A stretch of DNA of 64,000 nucleotides, taken from Mangrovimonas sp. ST2L15. Its GTDB lineage: Bacteria; Bacteroidota; Bacteroidia; Flavobacteriales; Flavobacteriaceae. The first letter of the stretch is position 1; the number at the start of each line of letters is the position of its first letter. The notes beneath the pieces were generated by a model. It ran no database searches. It saw only the letters and a list, made by a program, of their open reading frames with translations, and was not told the origin of the DNA. This document shows, in pieces, positions 1 through 9,017 of this stretch. The stretch is from positions 434,001 to 498,000 of the forward strand of contig NZ_LBIQ01000030.1 in the NCBI RefSeq assembly GCF_001280515.1, given 5' to 3'. A program made the translations under genes and the position numbers.

Positions 1-1105
1 CAAAATACAACCCAGAAACCAATTTGGTCTCTAAGGTATGTTGCAACTGTGTAGGTGGAAAATAATCATATTCTATTGCGTATCCAGGTCTAAAGAATTT
101 GACATTCTCAAATCCTGGCACCGAACTCAATGCTTTAAATTGTACGTCCTCTGGCAGCGATGTTGAAAATCCATTCACATAAACCTCTACCGTATTCCAA
201 CCCTCTGGTTCCACAAAAAGTTGGTGTCGATCCTTGTCAGCAAAACGATTAATTTTATCTTCAATTGAAGGACAATATCTAGGACCTAAACTTTTAATGC
301 GACCATTGAACATTGGAGATCTATCAAAACCTTCACGTAATAAATCGTGAACTTCTGGACTTGTATAAGTCATATGACAAGACCGCTGATGTGTTAGAGG
401 TTTGGTGATATCTAGATATGAAAACTTTTCAGGATTGTCATCTCCTGGCTGGTCAATCATTTTAGAATAATCTAAAGATCTTCCATCAACTCTTGGTGGT
501 GTTCCCGTTTTCATTCTTCCAGAATCAAAACCTAATTGTACCAATTGTTCGGTAATTCCAGTAGCAGCATTTTCCCCAGCTCTTCCTCCCCCAAAATTCT
601 TTTCACCAATATGAATTAAACCATTCAAAAAGGTACCGTTAGTTAAAACAACTGTTTTGGATTTTATTTCAATACCCAAAGAAGTTTTTACTCCAACAAC
701 CCCATCACCTTCCAATAATATACCAGACACCATTTCTTGGTAAAAATCCAAATTAGGTGTTTGCTCCAAAAGCATTCTCCAATCCTCAGCAAAACGCATT
801 CGATCACTTTGCACTCTTGGACTCCACATTGCTGGCCCTTTAGATTTGTTTAGCATCTTAAATTGAATAGCAGAAGTATCACTCACAATCCCACTGTATC
901 CACCTAAGGCATCAATCTCCCGAACAATTTGACCTTTAGCAATACCACCCATAGCAGGGTTGCACGACATTTGTGCAATATTTTGAAGATTCATTGTAAT
1001 TAGCAGGGTTTTACTACCCATATTAGCAGCAGCAGCAGCAGCTTCACTACCAGCATGACCAGCACCAACTACAATAACATCATATGTATCTCGAAATAAA
1101 CTCAT
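1..1105 (-). CDS. mnmG: MnmG (GidA), tRNA U34 carboxymethylaminomethyl-modification enzyme, 3' part missing
   Basis: FAD/NADH-dependent subunit of the MnmEG complex, which installs the cmnm5 group on wobble uridine 34 of several tRNAs in the cytoplasm. The first 368 codons are present out of about 620 in the family; the rest lies beyond the left edge. An FAD-binding GAGHAG motif lies at residues 14-19, the family-typical SCNPAMGG segment near residue 46, and the FNGRIKSLGPRYCPSIEDK region is also visible. The start ATG at 1103-1105 begins MSLFRDTYDV, normal for this family. A TATATTTG -7 box on the minus strand (1154-1161) would give a leader of about 40 nt that contains a parS site. Identification is secure. 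Confidence 0.97.
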   Translation of the reverse strand, partial: MSLFRDTYDVIVVGAGHAGSEAAAAAANMGSKTLLITMNLQNIAQMSCNPAMGGIAKGQIVREIDALGGYSGIVSDTSAIQFKMLNKSKGPAMWSPRVQSDRMRFAEDWRMLLEQTPNLDFYQEMVSGILLEGDGVVGVKTSLGIEIKSKTVVLTNGTFLNGLIHIGEKNFGGGRAGENAATGITEQLVQLGFDSGRMKTGTPPRVDGRSLDYSKMIDQPGDDNPEKFSYLDITKPLTHQRSCHMTYTSPEVHDLLREGFDRSPMFNGRIKSLGPRYCPSIEDKINRFADKDRHQLFVEPEGWNTVEVYVNGFSTSLPEDVQFKALSSVPGFENVKFFRPGYAIEYDYFPPTQLQHTLETKLVSGLYF

Positions 1106-1110
1106 ATTAG

Positions 1111-1126
1111 TGTTCCACGTGAAACA
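1111..1126. promoter_or_regulatory. parS: parS site (ParB/Spo0J binding) in the mnmG leader
   Basis: TGTTCCACGTGAAACA matches the general bacterial parS consensus TGTTNCACGTGAAACA at all 16 positions. It lies 6 bp upstream of the mnmG start codon and downstream of its likely -7 box, so inside the 5' leader. parS sites normally cluster around the replication origin, and mnmG/gidA is a common neighbour of oriC in other phyla. I found no second CACGTG-centred parS match in the window. That ParB binds here is inference from the sequence match. Confidence 0.85.
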
Positions 1127-1153
1127 ATCATGTTTCAATTTTGATTAAGCGTG

Positions 1154-1161
1154 CAAATATA
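1154..1161 (-). promoter_or_regulatory. Predicted -7 box of mnmG
   Basis: On the minus strand this reads TATATTTG, a full match to the Bacteroidota -7 consensus TAnnTTTG. It sits about 50 bp before the mnmG start. A minus-strand TTG lies 21 bp further upstream at 1183-1185, inside the 3' end of ybeY, and may act as the -33 element. The transcript would start near 1147 and carry the parS dyad in its leader. Confidence 0.5.
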
Positions 1162-1168
1162 AGGCGAA

Positions 1169-1588
1169 TTATGAGAACTGTGCAAGCTTCTCTAAACAGT
1201 CATTCTCCTTTTGTCTCATCAAGGCTTTATCACTTTCAGTTTTGTCTTTATATCCACAGTAATGTAAAATACCGTGAATCATAACCCGGGAAAGTTCTTG
1301 ATCAAAACTTACGTCAAAATCAGAGGCATTATCAGCTACTCTTTCAACTGAGATAAAAATATCTCCATGTAATATTTTTCCGACTTTATAATCAAAGCTA
1401 ATGATGTCCGTCAAGGTATCATGATCCAGAAATTCCACGTTTATTTTATGAAGATAATCGTCATCACAAAAAATGTAATTGATATCACCCATAACTAAAC
1501 CCTCACTTTCGATAACACTTTGAATCCATTGAGAGTTCTGTTGTTCATTATCAATTTTAAAATCTGTTTCGTAATTGTAATTAATCAT
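1169..1588 (-). CDS. ybeY: YbeY endoribonuclease / rRNA maturation factor
   Basis: Single-strand-specific metallo-endoribonuclease involved in 16S rRNA 3' maturation and ribosome quality control. The protein is 139 aa, about the family length. The metal-binding motif is visible as HGILHYCGYKD, with His105, His109 and, where many proteobacterial enzymes have a third His, Asp115. This H-H-D variant is, to my knowledge, the usual form in Bacteroidota. The gene overlaps the 3' end of the upstream DUF4175 gene by 8 bp in the same direction, so the two are probably co-transcribed. Confidence 0.93.
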   Translation of the reverse strand: MINYNYETDFKIDNEQQNSQWIQSVIESEGLVMGDINYIFCDDDYLHKINVEFLDHDTLTDIISFDYKVGKILHGDIFISVERVADNASDFDVSFDQELSRVMIHGILHYCGYKDKTESDKALMRQKENDCLEKLAQFS

Positions 1589-4500
1589 TAGTTTGCTTAA
1601 AATATTCTTTTACTTTTTTATTATACACAGGCTGTAATGGTAATGCCTGTCTGTTCAAAATTTCATCAGTATTGAAATACTCCTTAGCTGTAGGGATTTT
1701 ATCCTGACTGGTATTTTGATACTGCTTATCATTGGTTTCAGACTCGCGCTTATTTTCCTTTCCTTGTTTGAAGGTAGCATTCTCCATCTTCAACAATTGA
1801 TGTTCAAAACGCTTCATTTGCTCTACTGTTTGTTCTGTAAGTCCTTTATTTAGCAAATCCATTTCAACGTTTTCCATTTGTTTCAGTAAACTATTGCCGT
1901 TAGGATTAATCCCAGCTTCTTTTAAACGATTCTCAAGTTCTTGTCTAATCTGACTTTGTTGCTGATATATTTGAAACAATAATTCGTTTTGCGATTCAGA
2001 ATCCATTCCATTATTGCTTTGTTTTTGGTCTCCGTTTTGACCATCACCATTCTCTCCACCACTTTGACCATCTTGACCCTCACCCTTTTCGCCTTGACCC
2101 TTTTGCTCACCTGCCTCCTTACCCTTCTGTCCTTGTACTTTTTGAAGACCTTCTTGTGCTTGTTTATTCAATTCTTCCTGACTCATGATAATATCTGGCA
2201 AACCCTCTTCTGGCTTTTGACCTTGTTGGCCCTTACCACTACCCTGCCCCTGACCTTGGGCATTCATTTGCATTTGCATGTTGTTAAGAAGATTACTTAA
2301 AAAATCAGCCAAATTGTTAGCAGAAGTAATGGTATACTGTTGGTTACTCACCCCTTGATAAATACGGTTATCAGAAAAATGATCCATGGATTTATCAATA
2401 TTAAAAAAGACATCATAAATTTGCTGATTGACAAATTCAGAGATTTTAGGTTGTCTTAAAGACAGAGCAAACAAACTATCATCAATGTGAGAAAAATGTT
2501 CTTTTAAAGCGTACTGCCTTTTCAAATAATCAGCATACTTATTGTGGTTTGGTTGGATATCCTTAAACAGATCCATCAAATTTTCTTGATCGAAAGAAAA
2601 CAGTATCAGATTGTCCAAAATCTTTCGTAGCATTTCAATATCCTCTTGCATTTGTTCACCACCGCCGCCCATCATCATCATAGACTGTTGCATTTGCTGG
2701 CTCATCTGTTTCATTTTTTGACCAGCCTGCTTTTGTTTTTTTGAAGCGTTTTGGTTATTCTGTTGGGATTCCTGTTTCTTTCCTTGGTTTGAATTTTCTT
2801 CTTGCTTTTCCAATTCATCTGAAGCCTCTTCTTGATCCTTCTTAATATCATCTTCCATCTTTTCGTTATTAGGCAACTTCATTGGCTCAATAAGTTTTTC
2901 GTTTTCCTTTTCCAAGGCATCCATTTCCTTTTGAAAATCTTCGAACTTTTTATTCAGACTATCTTGATCCGATTTTTTATTTTCCTCTTCGTCCTTATTG
3001 CTTTGTTCCAATTGTTCATCTGCCAATTCATTCAACTCCCCTTGAAGCTTTTCCATTTTCTTATTGATGTAATAGCGTTTGGTCAATTCCAACAATTGCT
3101 CTAAGCTTCGTTTTTGATTTTTGTTTTGTTTGGCTAATTGCTCTAATTTTTCAGATAACTCTTCTTTATTAATTTTGTCTTGCAATTTTTGAAGCTCCTC
3201 TAGCAATTTTTCGTCTTCCTTTAATTGCTTTTCATTATCCTTTAACCGTTCCTTTAAATCCTCCTTAAAATCATCTGATTCTTGATCTTGTTTAAATTTC
3301 TCCAAATTATCCGTGAGCTTCTCATTATAATTCTGCATCATTTCCTCCTGTTGCTTTTGACGCTTCAAGAAATTCTCCAATTGTCTTTTTTCATTAAAAT
3401 TGAGTTCCGACTTCTCCTTTTGCGTTCGTGACAACTCTTCTAATTCCTTTTGACGTTCATCAAACTTTTCCAAAGATTTATCAAGATCTTGAATGGTTTC
3501 ATTCTGTTGATTGAGCTGTTCAGCCTCTTCTTCTAATTTTGTTGATTTTCTATAGGTATAAACCTTGCTTTTAGTTCCTTTAAAATGATTAATAGCATCA
3601 TTATCAAATACTTGAAAATAAAGTTCGTAATTCACGCCCTCCTCCAATTCTAGTTGATTAGGAAACACACTAATAAAATCTGTAATGTTGGTTGACTCTA
3701 TTGGAATGGCAACCACCTGTTTATCAAACTCATTGCTAACTGGATAATAAACTAATTGCAACTTACTAAGTCCATAATCATCACTGGCTTGACCTTTAAA
3801 ATATAATGTTTTTTGGTCCGTAGAATCTAAAGCCATTTGCAGCTTCAATTCTGGGAATTCATCCTTTATCACATTGATATTAAAGGATAAATGCTCATAG
3901 TCTTTCAAGGAAGCATTACTCGTACTGATATCATACGGAAATTTGTCAAACACCTGCTTTGTTCCTTCAAAATAGCCAGATCCAGTTCGTTCTAAACTTA
4001 AAGTATCGGTTCCATAAATAGAAACCGCATCGGTTGTTTTTGTTTTTAACTTCCATGTAATTTGGGTCCCTTGAGGCACATTGGCATTACCAGTACTTTT
4101 TAAAATCTCATCGGTTCTTTTGGTATAGGACGGATAATCCAAAACCATTTCAAAATCCAAAATACTAGGAACACTTGTAACCGTGAGTTCATAAGGTTTG
4201 GAAGTAACAGCTCCCGATGTAAAATGAAACTGAACATCCTTCTTGGGTTGTTTAAAGACAAATTCAAAATCCCCAAGTCCGTTGTGGTTTAAAAAATAGG
4301 ATTCCCCATTAAAATTAATTTTGGCATTCTCGGGGAACACGTCACCTGCCGTCTTTACCTGAAGTTTAAAATCCTTATTTTCTATAGCTTGCAAATCTTC
4401 ATTGACCACAAAAAATTGAAACGGTGCTGGTGGCTCATAAGCCGTTTTAAAGTTAACCACCCTCGTATAGCTATCACTAAACCAATTAATTTTTCCAGTA

Positions 4501-5003
4501 ATAACAGATATTAAAATGATAGCGATAGGAATAGCTGCATACTTTAAATACTTGGCGTTTTTATTAAAATTGATTGCCAACTTAAATGGTACCGGCGATA
4601 ATTCGGTTGATTTTTGTTCGATGCTCGCTAACAACAATTCAGATTGCTGAGCGTCACTTCTCAATTGTAGAACATTAAGCAATTTATCATTGACCTCAGG
4701 AAAATGATTTCCAATGATTGTAGCCGCATCTTTATAATCAATACCCTTTTGAAGCTTAAAAAGGCGCATCAAGGGAATGACAATGAACTTCACAAAAAGG
4801 GCAAGTTCCACCAATATAAACACCCAGAACAAGACGGTCCTAGCTGTGGTATTTAGCCATAATACATATTCAATAAAAAGAGTGAACAAGAAATAAAGCA
4901 AGCCAATGGAAAAAAACAAAATAGCACCCTTAAGCAATTCATTGGTATAATAACGCCTTATAAACTGCTCTAATTTGTTCTGAATGGTAGTAAAATGGCT
5001 CAA
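1581..5003 (-). CDS. DUF4175 family large membrane-anchored coiled-coil protein
   Basis: A 1140-aa protein of the Bacteroidota-specific DUF4175 type; its function is not known. Hydrophobic segments lie near residues 23-45, 55-75 and 150-167. A large, probably extracytoplasmic region of beta character follows, then a long charged coiled coil (about 490-740) rich in Glu, Lys and Gln. Next comes a Gln/Met-rich stretch with a GGGG run, and a Gly/Gln/Lys low-complexity segment (about 920-1010). It overlaps ybeY by 8 bp. The low-complexity parts create long spurious open frames on the other strand. Family call is good, function unknown. Confidence 0.85.
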   Translation of the reverse strand: MSHFTTIQNKLEQFIRRYYTNELLKGAILFFSIGLLYFLFTLFIEYVLWLNTTARTVLFWVFILVELALFVKFIVIPLMRLFKLQKGIDYKDAATIIGNHFPEVNDKLLNVLQLRSDAQQSELLLASIEQKSTELSPVPFKLAINFNKNAKYLKYAAIPIAIILISVITGKINWFSDSYTRVVNFKTAYEPPAPFQFFVVNEDLQAIENKDFKLQVKTAGDVFPENAKINFNGESYFLNHNGLGDFEFVFKQPKKDVQFHFTSGAVTSKPYELTVTSVPSILDFEMVLDYPSYTKRTDEILKSTGNANVPQGTQITWKLKTKTTDAVSIYGTDTLSLERTGSGYFEGTKQVFDKFPYDISTSNASLKDYEHLSFNINVIKDEFPELKLQMALDSTDQKTLYFKGQASDDYGLSKLQLVYYPVSNEFDKQVVAIPIESTNITDFISVFPNQLELEEGVNYELYFQVFDNDAINHFKGTKSKVYTYRKSTKLEEEAEQLNQQNETIQDLDKSLEKFDERQKELEELSRTQKEKSELNFNEKRQLENFLKRQKQQEEMMQNYNEKLTDNLEKFKQDQESDDFKEDLKERLKDNEKQLKEDEKLLEELQKLQDKINKEELSEKLEQLAKQNKNQKRSLEQLLELTKRYYINKKMEKLQGELNELADEQLEQSNKDEEENKKSDQDSLNKKFEDFQKEMDALEKENEKLIEPMKLPNNEKMEDDIKKDQEEASDELEKQEENSNQGKKQESQQNNQNASKKQKQAGQKMKQMSQQMQQSMMMMGGGGEQMQEDIEMLRKILDNLILFSFDQENLMDLFKDIQPNHNKYADYLKRQYALKEHFSHIDDSLFALSLRQPKISEFVNQQIYDVFFNIDKSMDHFSDNRIYQGVSNQQYTITSANNLADFLSNLLNNMQMQMNAQGQGQGSGKGQQGQKPEEGLPDIIMSQEELNKQAQEGLQKVQGQKGKEAGEQKGQGEKGEGQDGQSGGENGDGQNGDQKQSNNGMDSESQNELLFQIYQQQSQIRQELENRLKEAGINPNGNSLLKQMENVEMDLLNKGLTEQTVEQMKRFEHQLLKMENATFKQGKENKRESETNDKQYQNTSQDKIPTAKEYFNTDEILNRQALPLQPVYNKKVKEYFKQTND

Positions 5004-5056
5004 TTTCCTTACTTTCTGTATTAACTTACTAATCTACAATTTTATTTTTCAAACCC

Positions 5057-5085
5057 TTGATAATAATGTGTTAATTGTATCTTTG
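5057..5085 (+). promoter_or_regulatory. Promoter of gltX
   Basis: TTG at 5057-5059 and TATCTTTG at 5078-5085, separated by 18 bp, match the Bacteroidota -33 (TTG) / -7 (TAnnTTTG) promoter. The -7 box ends 16 bp before the ATG at 5102. It overlaps the in-frame upstream ATG at 5075, which argues that 5102 is the true start. Confidence 0.75.
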
Positions 5086-5101
5086 CACAAAATTACAAAA
5101 G

Positions 5102-6616
5102 ATGAGTAAAAACGTTCGCGTTAGATTCGCTCCTAGTCCTACAGGACCTTTACATATTGGAGGTGTACGTACTGCCCTATTCAATTATTTATTTGCCAAG
5201 AAACACGGTGGTACTTTTGTACTTCGTATCGAAGACACAGACCAAAACCGCTATGTTGAAGGAGCTGAAAACTACATTGTAGAATCTTTAAAATGGTGTG
5301 GAATTCCATTTGAAGAAGGACCGGGTACCAATGAAAAATTTGGACCCTACCGTCAAAGTGAACGTAAACATCTTTACAAAGCCTATGCAGACCAGTTGAT
5401 TGCTGAAGGAAAAGCTTATTATGCTTTTGATACAGCAGAAGAGTTGGATGCTCATAGAAAAGACCATGAAGAAAAAGGGAAAACCTTTATTTACAATTGG
5501 CACAACCGACTTAAACTTCAAAATTCATTATCTCTTTCTGCTGAAGAAGTTCAAGAAAAACTAAATGAAGAAGAAGATTATGTGATTCGTTTTAAATCGC
5601 CCCAAGATGAAACGCTTCACTTAAAGGATATCATTAGAGGTGATATAAAAATTGACACCAACACACTTGATGACAAGGTTCTGTTTAAAGCAGATGGCAT
5701 GCCTACTTACCACTTGGCCAACATTGTGGATGACCACCTTATGGAAATCACCCATGTGATACGTGGTGAAGAATGGTTACCATCATTAGCTTTACACGTG
5801 ATGCTTTATGACGCTTTTGGTTGGGAAGCACCAGAATTTGCTCATTTACCATTGATTTTGAAACCTACTGGAAAAGGTAAGTTAAGCAAACGTGACGGAG
5901 ATAAATTAGGGTTTCCTGTATTCCCTTTAGCTTGGAAAGATGAGCAAACAGGAGATATTTCAAGAGGTTACAGGGAAGATGGTTATTTCCCTGAAGCTGT
6001 AGTTAATTTTTTGGCGTTTTTAGGTTGGAACCCAGGAACCGAACAGGAAATTTTCAGTTTAGATGAACTTATTGAAGCATTTGATCTTGAAAAAGTTCAT
6101 AAAGCAGGTGCGCGCTTTGACCCAGATAAAACCAAATGGTTCAATCATCATTACATGCAAGAACAACACAATGATGACTTGGCCGAACAATTTAAAATCG
6201 TCTATCCTGAGGAGCTGAACGACATAGATATCAATTATATTTCTATGGTTATTGGCCTGATCAAAGAACGAGCAACTTTTGTTTATGATTTTTGGAATCT
6301 TGGACATTTCTTTTTTCAAACTCCAGTAGAATTGGATGAGAAATCAGTAAAAAAAGCTTGGAAAGAGGATACACCAGAATTGATGAAAGAACTCATTATA
6401 GTAGTTGATTCCATTCAAGATTATTCACAAGAAGTGATTCAAAATACAATTAAAGGATGGATCACGTCCAAAGAAATTGGATTTGGAAAGGTGATGATGC
6501 CTTTAAGACTTTCGCTGGTAGGATCGTTGCAAGGTCCCGATGTTTTTGATATCATGTATATGATAGGAAAAAATGAAAGCATCAGAAGAATTGACAATTT
6601 ACTAAATACCCTATAA
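5102..6616 (+). CDS. gltX: Glutamyl-tRNA synthetase
   Basis: Class I aminoacyl-tRNA synthetase charging tRNA-Glu in the cytoplasm. The protein is 504 aa. The ATP-binding HIGH-type motif is PLHIGG at residues 16-21 and the KMSKS-type loop is KLSKR near residues 260-264. An in-frame ATG at 5075 would add nine residues but lies inside the promoter, so the start MSKNVRVRFAPSPTGP at 5102 is preferred. Because a separate GlnRS gene is present at 10823-12856, this enzyme is probably the discriminating, tRNA-Glu-specific type. A strong terminator follows the stop codon. Confidence 0.97.
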   Translation: MSKNVRVRFAPSPTGPLHIGGVRTALFNYLFAKKHGGTFVLRIEDTDQNRYVEGAENYIVESLKWCGIPFEEGPGTNEKFGPYRQSERKHLYKAYADQLIAEGKAYYAFDTAEELDAHRKDHEEKGKTFIYNWHNRLKLQNSLSLSAEEVQEKLNEEEDYVIRFKSPQDETLHLKDIIRGDIKIDTNTLDDKVLFKADGMPTYHLANIVDDHLMEITHVIRGEEWLPSLALHVMLYDAFGWEAPEFAHLPLILKPTGKGKLSKRDGDKLGFPVFPLAWKDEQTGDISRGYREDGYFPEAVVNFLAFLGWNPGTEQEIFSLDELIEAFDLEKVHKAGARFDPDKTKWFNHHYMQEQHNDDLAEQFKIVYPEELNDIDINYISMVIGLIKERATFVYDFWNLGHFFFQTPVELDEKSVKKAWKEDTPELMKELIIVVDSIQDYSQEVIQNTIKGWITSKEIGFGKVMMPLRLSLVGSLQGPDVFDIMYMIGKNESIRRIDNLLNTL

Positions 6617-6620
6617 AAGA

Positions 6621-6650
6621 AAAAGCGGACCTTCTAAGTCCGCTTTTTTA
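6621..6650. terminator. Terminator between gltX and the convergent outer-membrane gene
   Basis: A ten-base-pair stem (AAAAGCGGAC pairing with GTCCGCTTTT) with a seven-base loop, followed by a T run on the plus strand. The A run on the 5' side gives a T run on the minus strand too, so it can serve both convergent genes. Confidence 0.88.
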
Positions 6651-6669
6651 TTTTCTAGTTTCTTACTTT

Positions 6670-7353
6670 TTAAAATGTAATCATCGCTGTAAAGGCAAGC
6701 ATGGATTGATTTCCTTTTACTTTACCATCATTTCCAGTAAGATCCAAACTGTCTTTGTTTAATCTGTTCAACATGTTTGTGAATCCGTAGATGTATTGTG
6801 CTTTAATTCGGAAATGGCTAAAGCCTGCTGAAAGTCCGACTGCTCCATCTACATTAAAATTGTTGATATCGGTAATATCTTCCGCCAAAAGATTCTCATA
6901 GTTCTTAATAAAAAACCCTTCTTTACTGTCATCCTTCATTTCCATGTCGCTGTTATATTGAATCATAGGACCTAAATCCAAAGTCAAAAAACTCTGAACA
7001 ATTTTAACATGCATCAACAAGGCAATTTGAGCTGTAAACACTTTATATTTTAGGTATTCCTCATCCATCCCAAATTGTAATGGCGTAGCCGCAATACCAA
7101 CGTTATTTTCAGCCAATTGAATGGTGTAACTCATATTGTACCACTTATGTGGTAGGTCAACAGTAGCAGAAGCTCCTACCATCCAACCATCTTCTTTTTG
7201 GGTTTCAAAATTATCGGTTAAAATGTCATATTGTGTGATACCTCCATAAATTCCAAAACCATTTTTAATGGCATAAGTTTTATGTTGGGCCGTTGAAATT
7301 GTAACAAATCCTACTATAAATGCTACTAATAAGGTAAGTTGTCTTTTTTGCAT
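6670..7353 (-). CDS. Outer-membrane beta-barrel protein (PorT-like fold)
   Basis: A 227-aa secreted protein of no precisely known role. The start MQKRQLTLLVAFIVG gives a clean signal peptide ending around ISTAQ. The longer frame starting at 7377 would overlap the -7 box CAAATATA (plus-strand 7375-7382, TATATTTG on the minus strand), so it is rejected. The mature part alternates polar and hydrophobic residues with Gly/aromatic-rich strands (GFGIYGGITQYDIL, FRIKAQYIYGFTNML), as in small 8-stranded outer-membrane barrels common in Bacteroidota. It could be a PorT/OmpW-like protein; the exact family is uncertain. Confidence 0.7.
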   Translation of the reverse strand: MQKRQLTLLVAFIVGFVTISTAQHKTYAIKNGFGIYGGITQYDILTDNFETQKEDGWMVGASATVDLPHKWYNMSYTIQLAENNVGIAATPLQFGMDEEYLKYKVFTAQIALLMHVKIVQSFLTLDLGPMIQYNSDMEMKDDSKEGFFIKNYENLLAEDITDINNFNVDGAVGLSAGFSHFRIKAQYIYGFTNMLNRLNKDSLDLTGNDGKVKGNQSMLAFTAMITF

Positions 7354-7425
7354 TGTTCTTACATGAGATTTAGACAAATATAAACTAATTTAGATTTTAT
7401 TGTTAAAAATGTTAAAACCACCGCC

Positions 7426-8355
7426 ATGTCCATTCTTTTAGTTCCATTTTTTGTTTTAGGATTATTAATTGTTCTGCTATCTTTTTTTACTGTCAAACAG
7501 CAATCTGCAGCCATTGTTGAACGCTTTGGGAAGTTTCAAGCCATTGCACAATCGGGATTGCGATTCAAGATTCCTTTAATTGACCGTGTTGCTGGCAGAT
7601 TGAGTTTAAAAATTCAACAATTGGACGTTATTGTTGAAACCAAAACACTTGATGATGTATTTGTAAGATTAAAAGTATCGGTACAATTTGTAGTTATCAA
7701 AGACAAAGTATATGATGCTTTTTACAAATTGGATTACCCACACGACCAAATAACCAGTTATGTGTTTGATGTGGTACGTGCCGAGGTACCTAAAATGAAA
7801 CTCGATGATGTTTTTGTTAAAAAAGATGATATCGCTATAGCCGTTAAAGCTGAATTGAACGATGCCATGTTGGATTACGGATTTGATATTATTAAAACCT
7901 TGGTTACAGATATCGATCCTGATGCACAGGTTAAATCGGCAATGAACCGAATTAATGCCGCTGAACGCGAAAAAATAGCCGCCCAATATGAAGGTGATGC
8001 CCAAAGAATTTTAATCGTTGAAAAAGCTAAAGCTGAAGCCGAAAGTAAGCGTTTGCAAGGTCAAGGTATCGCCGACCAAAGACGTGAAATTGCACGCGGA
8101 CTGGAAGAGTCTGTAGAGGTTTTAAATCGTGTCGGTATCAATTCTCAAGAGGCCTCTGCTCTTATCGTTGTAACCCAACATTATGACACCTTACAATCTA
8201 TAGGTGAAGAAACCAATAGCAACTTGATTCTTCTACCAAACTCTCCTCAAGCAGGAAGTGATATGCTAAACAATATGGTCGCTAGCTTTGCTGCCAGCAA
8301 TCAAATTGGTGAGGCAATGAAACGCCAAAGAGAAGAAAAAGAAGGTAAAGAATAA
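7426..8355 (+). CDS. SPFH / band-7 (stomatin-like) membrane protein
   Basis: A 309-aa SPFH-domain protein of the slipin/QmcA type, anchored by one N-terminal membrane segment (about residues 3-24) and forming membrane-associated oligomers. The SPFH core runs from about 25 to 200 (VKQQSAAIVERFGKF at its start). It is followed by an Ala/Glu/Lys-rich coiled coil containing RINAAEREKIAAQYEGDAQR and a hydrophobic, Asn/Gly-rich tail. The stop codon overlaps the start of the next gene by one base (TAATG), pointing to translational coupling. The physiological role is not clear from the sequence. Confidence 0.92.
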   Translation: MSILLVPFFVLGLLIVLLSFFTVKQQSAAIVERFGKFQAIAQSGLRFKIPLIDRVAGRLSLKIQQLDVIVETKTLDDVFVRLKVSVQFVVIKDKVYDAFYKLDYPHDQITSYVFDVVRAEVPKMKLDDVFVKKDDIAIAVKAELNDAMLDYGFDIIKTLVTDIDPDAQVKSAMNRINAAEREKIAAQYEGDAQRILIVEKAKAEAESKRLQGQGIADQRREIARGLEESVEVLNRVGINSQEASALIVVTQHYDTLQSIGEETNSNLILLPNSPQAGSDMLNNMVASFAASNQIGEAMKRQREEKEGKE

Positions 8356-8744
8356 TGCTCATAAAGTACAAGAAATCCTGGGTTATAGGCCATTTTATCT
8401 TTGGCAGTATTTGGTTGGTATTTGGAATTATATTTGCGCTTGATACCATCAACTGGATTCCTTCCTTTTATGCCATCATGGCTATCTATTACATAGCAAT
8501 GGGTTTCTACCTTTGGTATTATAACTATCTAACCTTAAATAAGGATGCCATTCAAATCAATGGCTTTTTAGGTAAAAAGATGAAATGGGAAGACATCAAA
8601 AACATCTCCCATTTTGCAGGTGAAATAAAGGTTAAAACCGAATCCAAGAAAATGGTTATATCTAAACAATTTGTTGATTCTGCCACTTTTAAAACCATAA
8701 AAAACTATCTTAAAACAACCTATAAAGGAGAACTCTCTATCTAG
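8355..8744 (+). CDS. Small membrane protein with a PH-like C-terminal domain
   Basis: A 129-aa protein, not recognised as a named family. Two hydrophobic segments (about residues 9-30 and 36-57) are followed by a soluble part with alternating strands (LNKDAIQINGFLGKKMKWEDIKNIS). This resembles the bacterial PH-like domains attached to membrane helices. It shares the TAATG stop-start with the SPFH gene, so the two products probably act together. Its stop codon overlaps that of the convergent small gene through a shared CTAG. Confidence 0.6.
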   Translation: MLIKYKKSWVIGHFIFGSIWLVFGIIFALDTINWIPSFYAIMAIYYIAMGFYLWYYNYLTLNKDAIQINGFLGKKMKWEDIKNISHFAGEIKVKTESKKMVISKQFVDSATFKTIKNYLKTTYKGELSI

Positions 8745-8944
8745 TGTTCTTCTTTATAGGTTTCTAATTGGGCTTTTAAGCTATTCAAATACTCTTGAAG
8801 TTCCTTGTTGCCAACTTTTGGATGGTCTATGCTGGGTATGGTGTCTGGATTTTCATCCAAATATTGATATAATTCGGGATAGTGCTCTTCTATTTCCCTA
8901 GTTAAATTAGAAATTTCTGTTAATAAATCTTGTGTGTTTTTCAT
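8741..8944 (-). CDS. Small acidic helical protein, conserved-hypothetical type
   Basis: A 67-aa acidic protein predicted to be mostly helical, with a central Pro/Asn segment (ENPDTIPSIDHPKVGNKEL) between two amphipathic helices. No known domain is recognised. Its coherent composition, ATG start and position at the end of a minus-strand gene favour a real gene. Its stop shares the palindrome CTAG with the stop of the convergent gene. A 7-bp inverted repeat (8977-8991) lies upstream. Confidence 0.6.
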   Translation of the reverse strand: MKNTQDLLTEISNLTREIEEHYPELYQYLDENPDTIPSIDHPKVGNKELQEYLNSLKAQLETYKEEH

Positions 8945-9017
8945 GATACAGACATTTTTGAATGTAAAATCTTAAGTTAGGAAATTCCTAAGGAACCTTG
9001 AAACATTTATGTTTTAT

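Noticed and set aside
2080-2260. Possible tandem repeat array
   Set aside because: It is the Gly/Gln/Lys low-complexity coding segment of the DUF4175 protein, without a fixed period.
1989-2300. Leu/Thr-rich open frame opposite the DUF4175 gene
   Set aside because: It is the antisense of Gln/Lys/Glu-rich low-complexity codons; composition fully explained by the coding strand.
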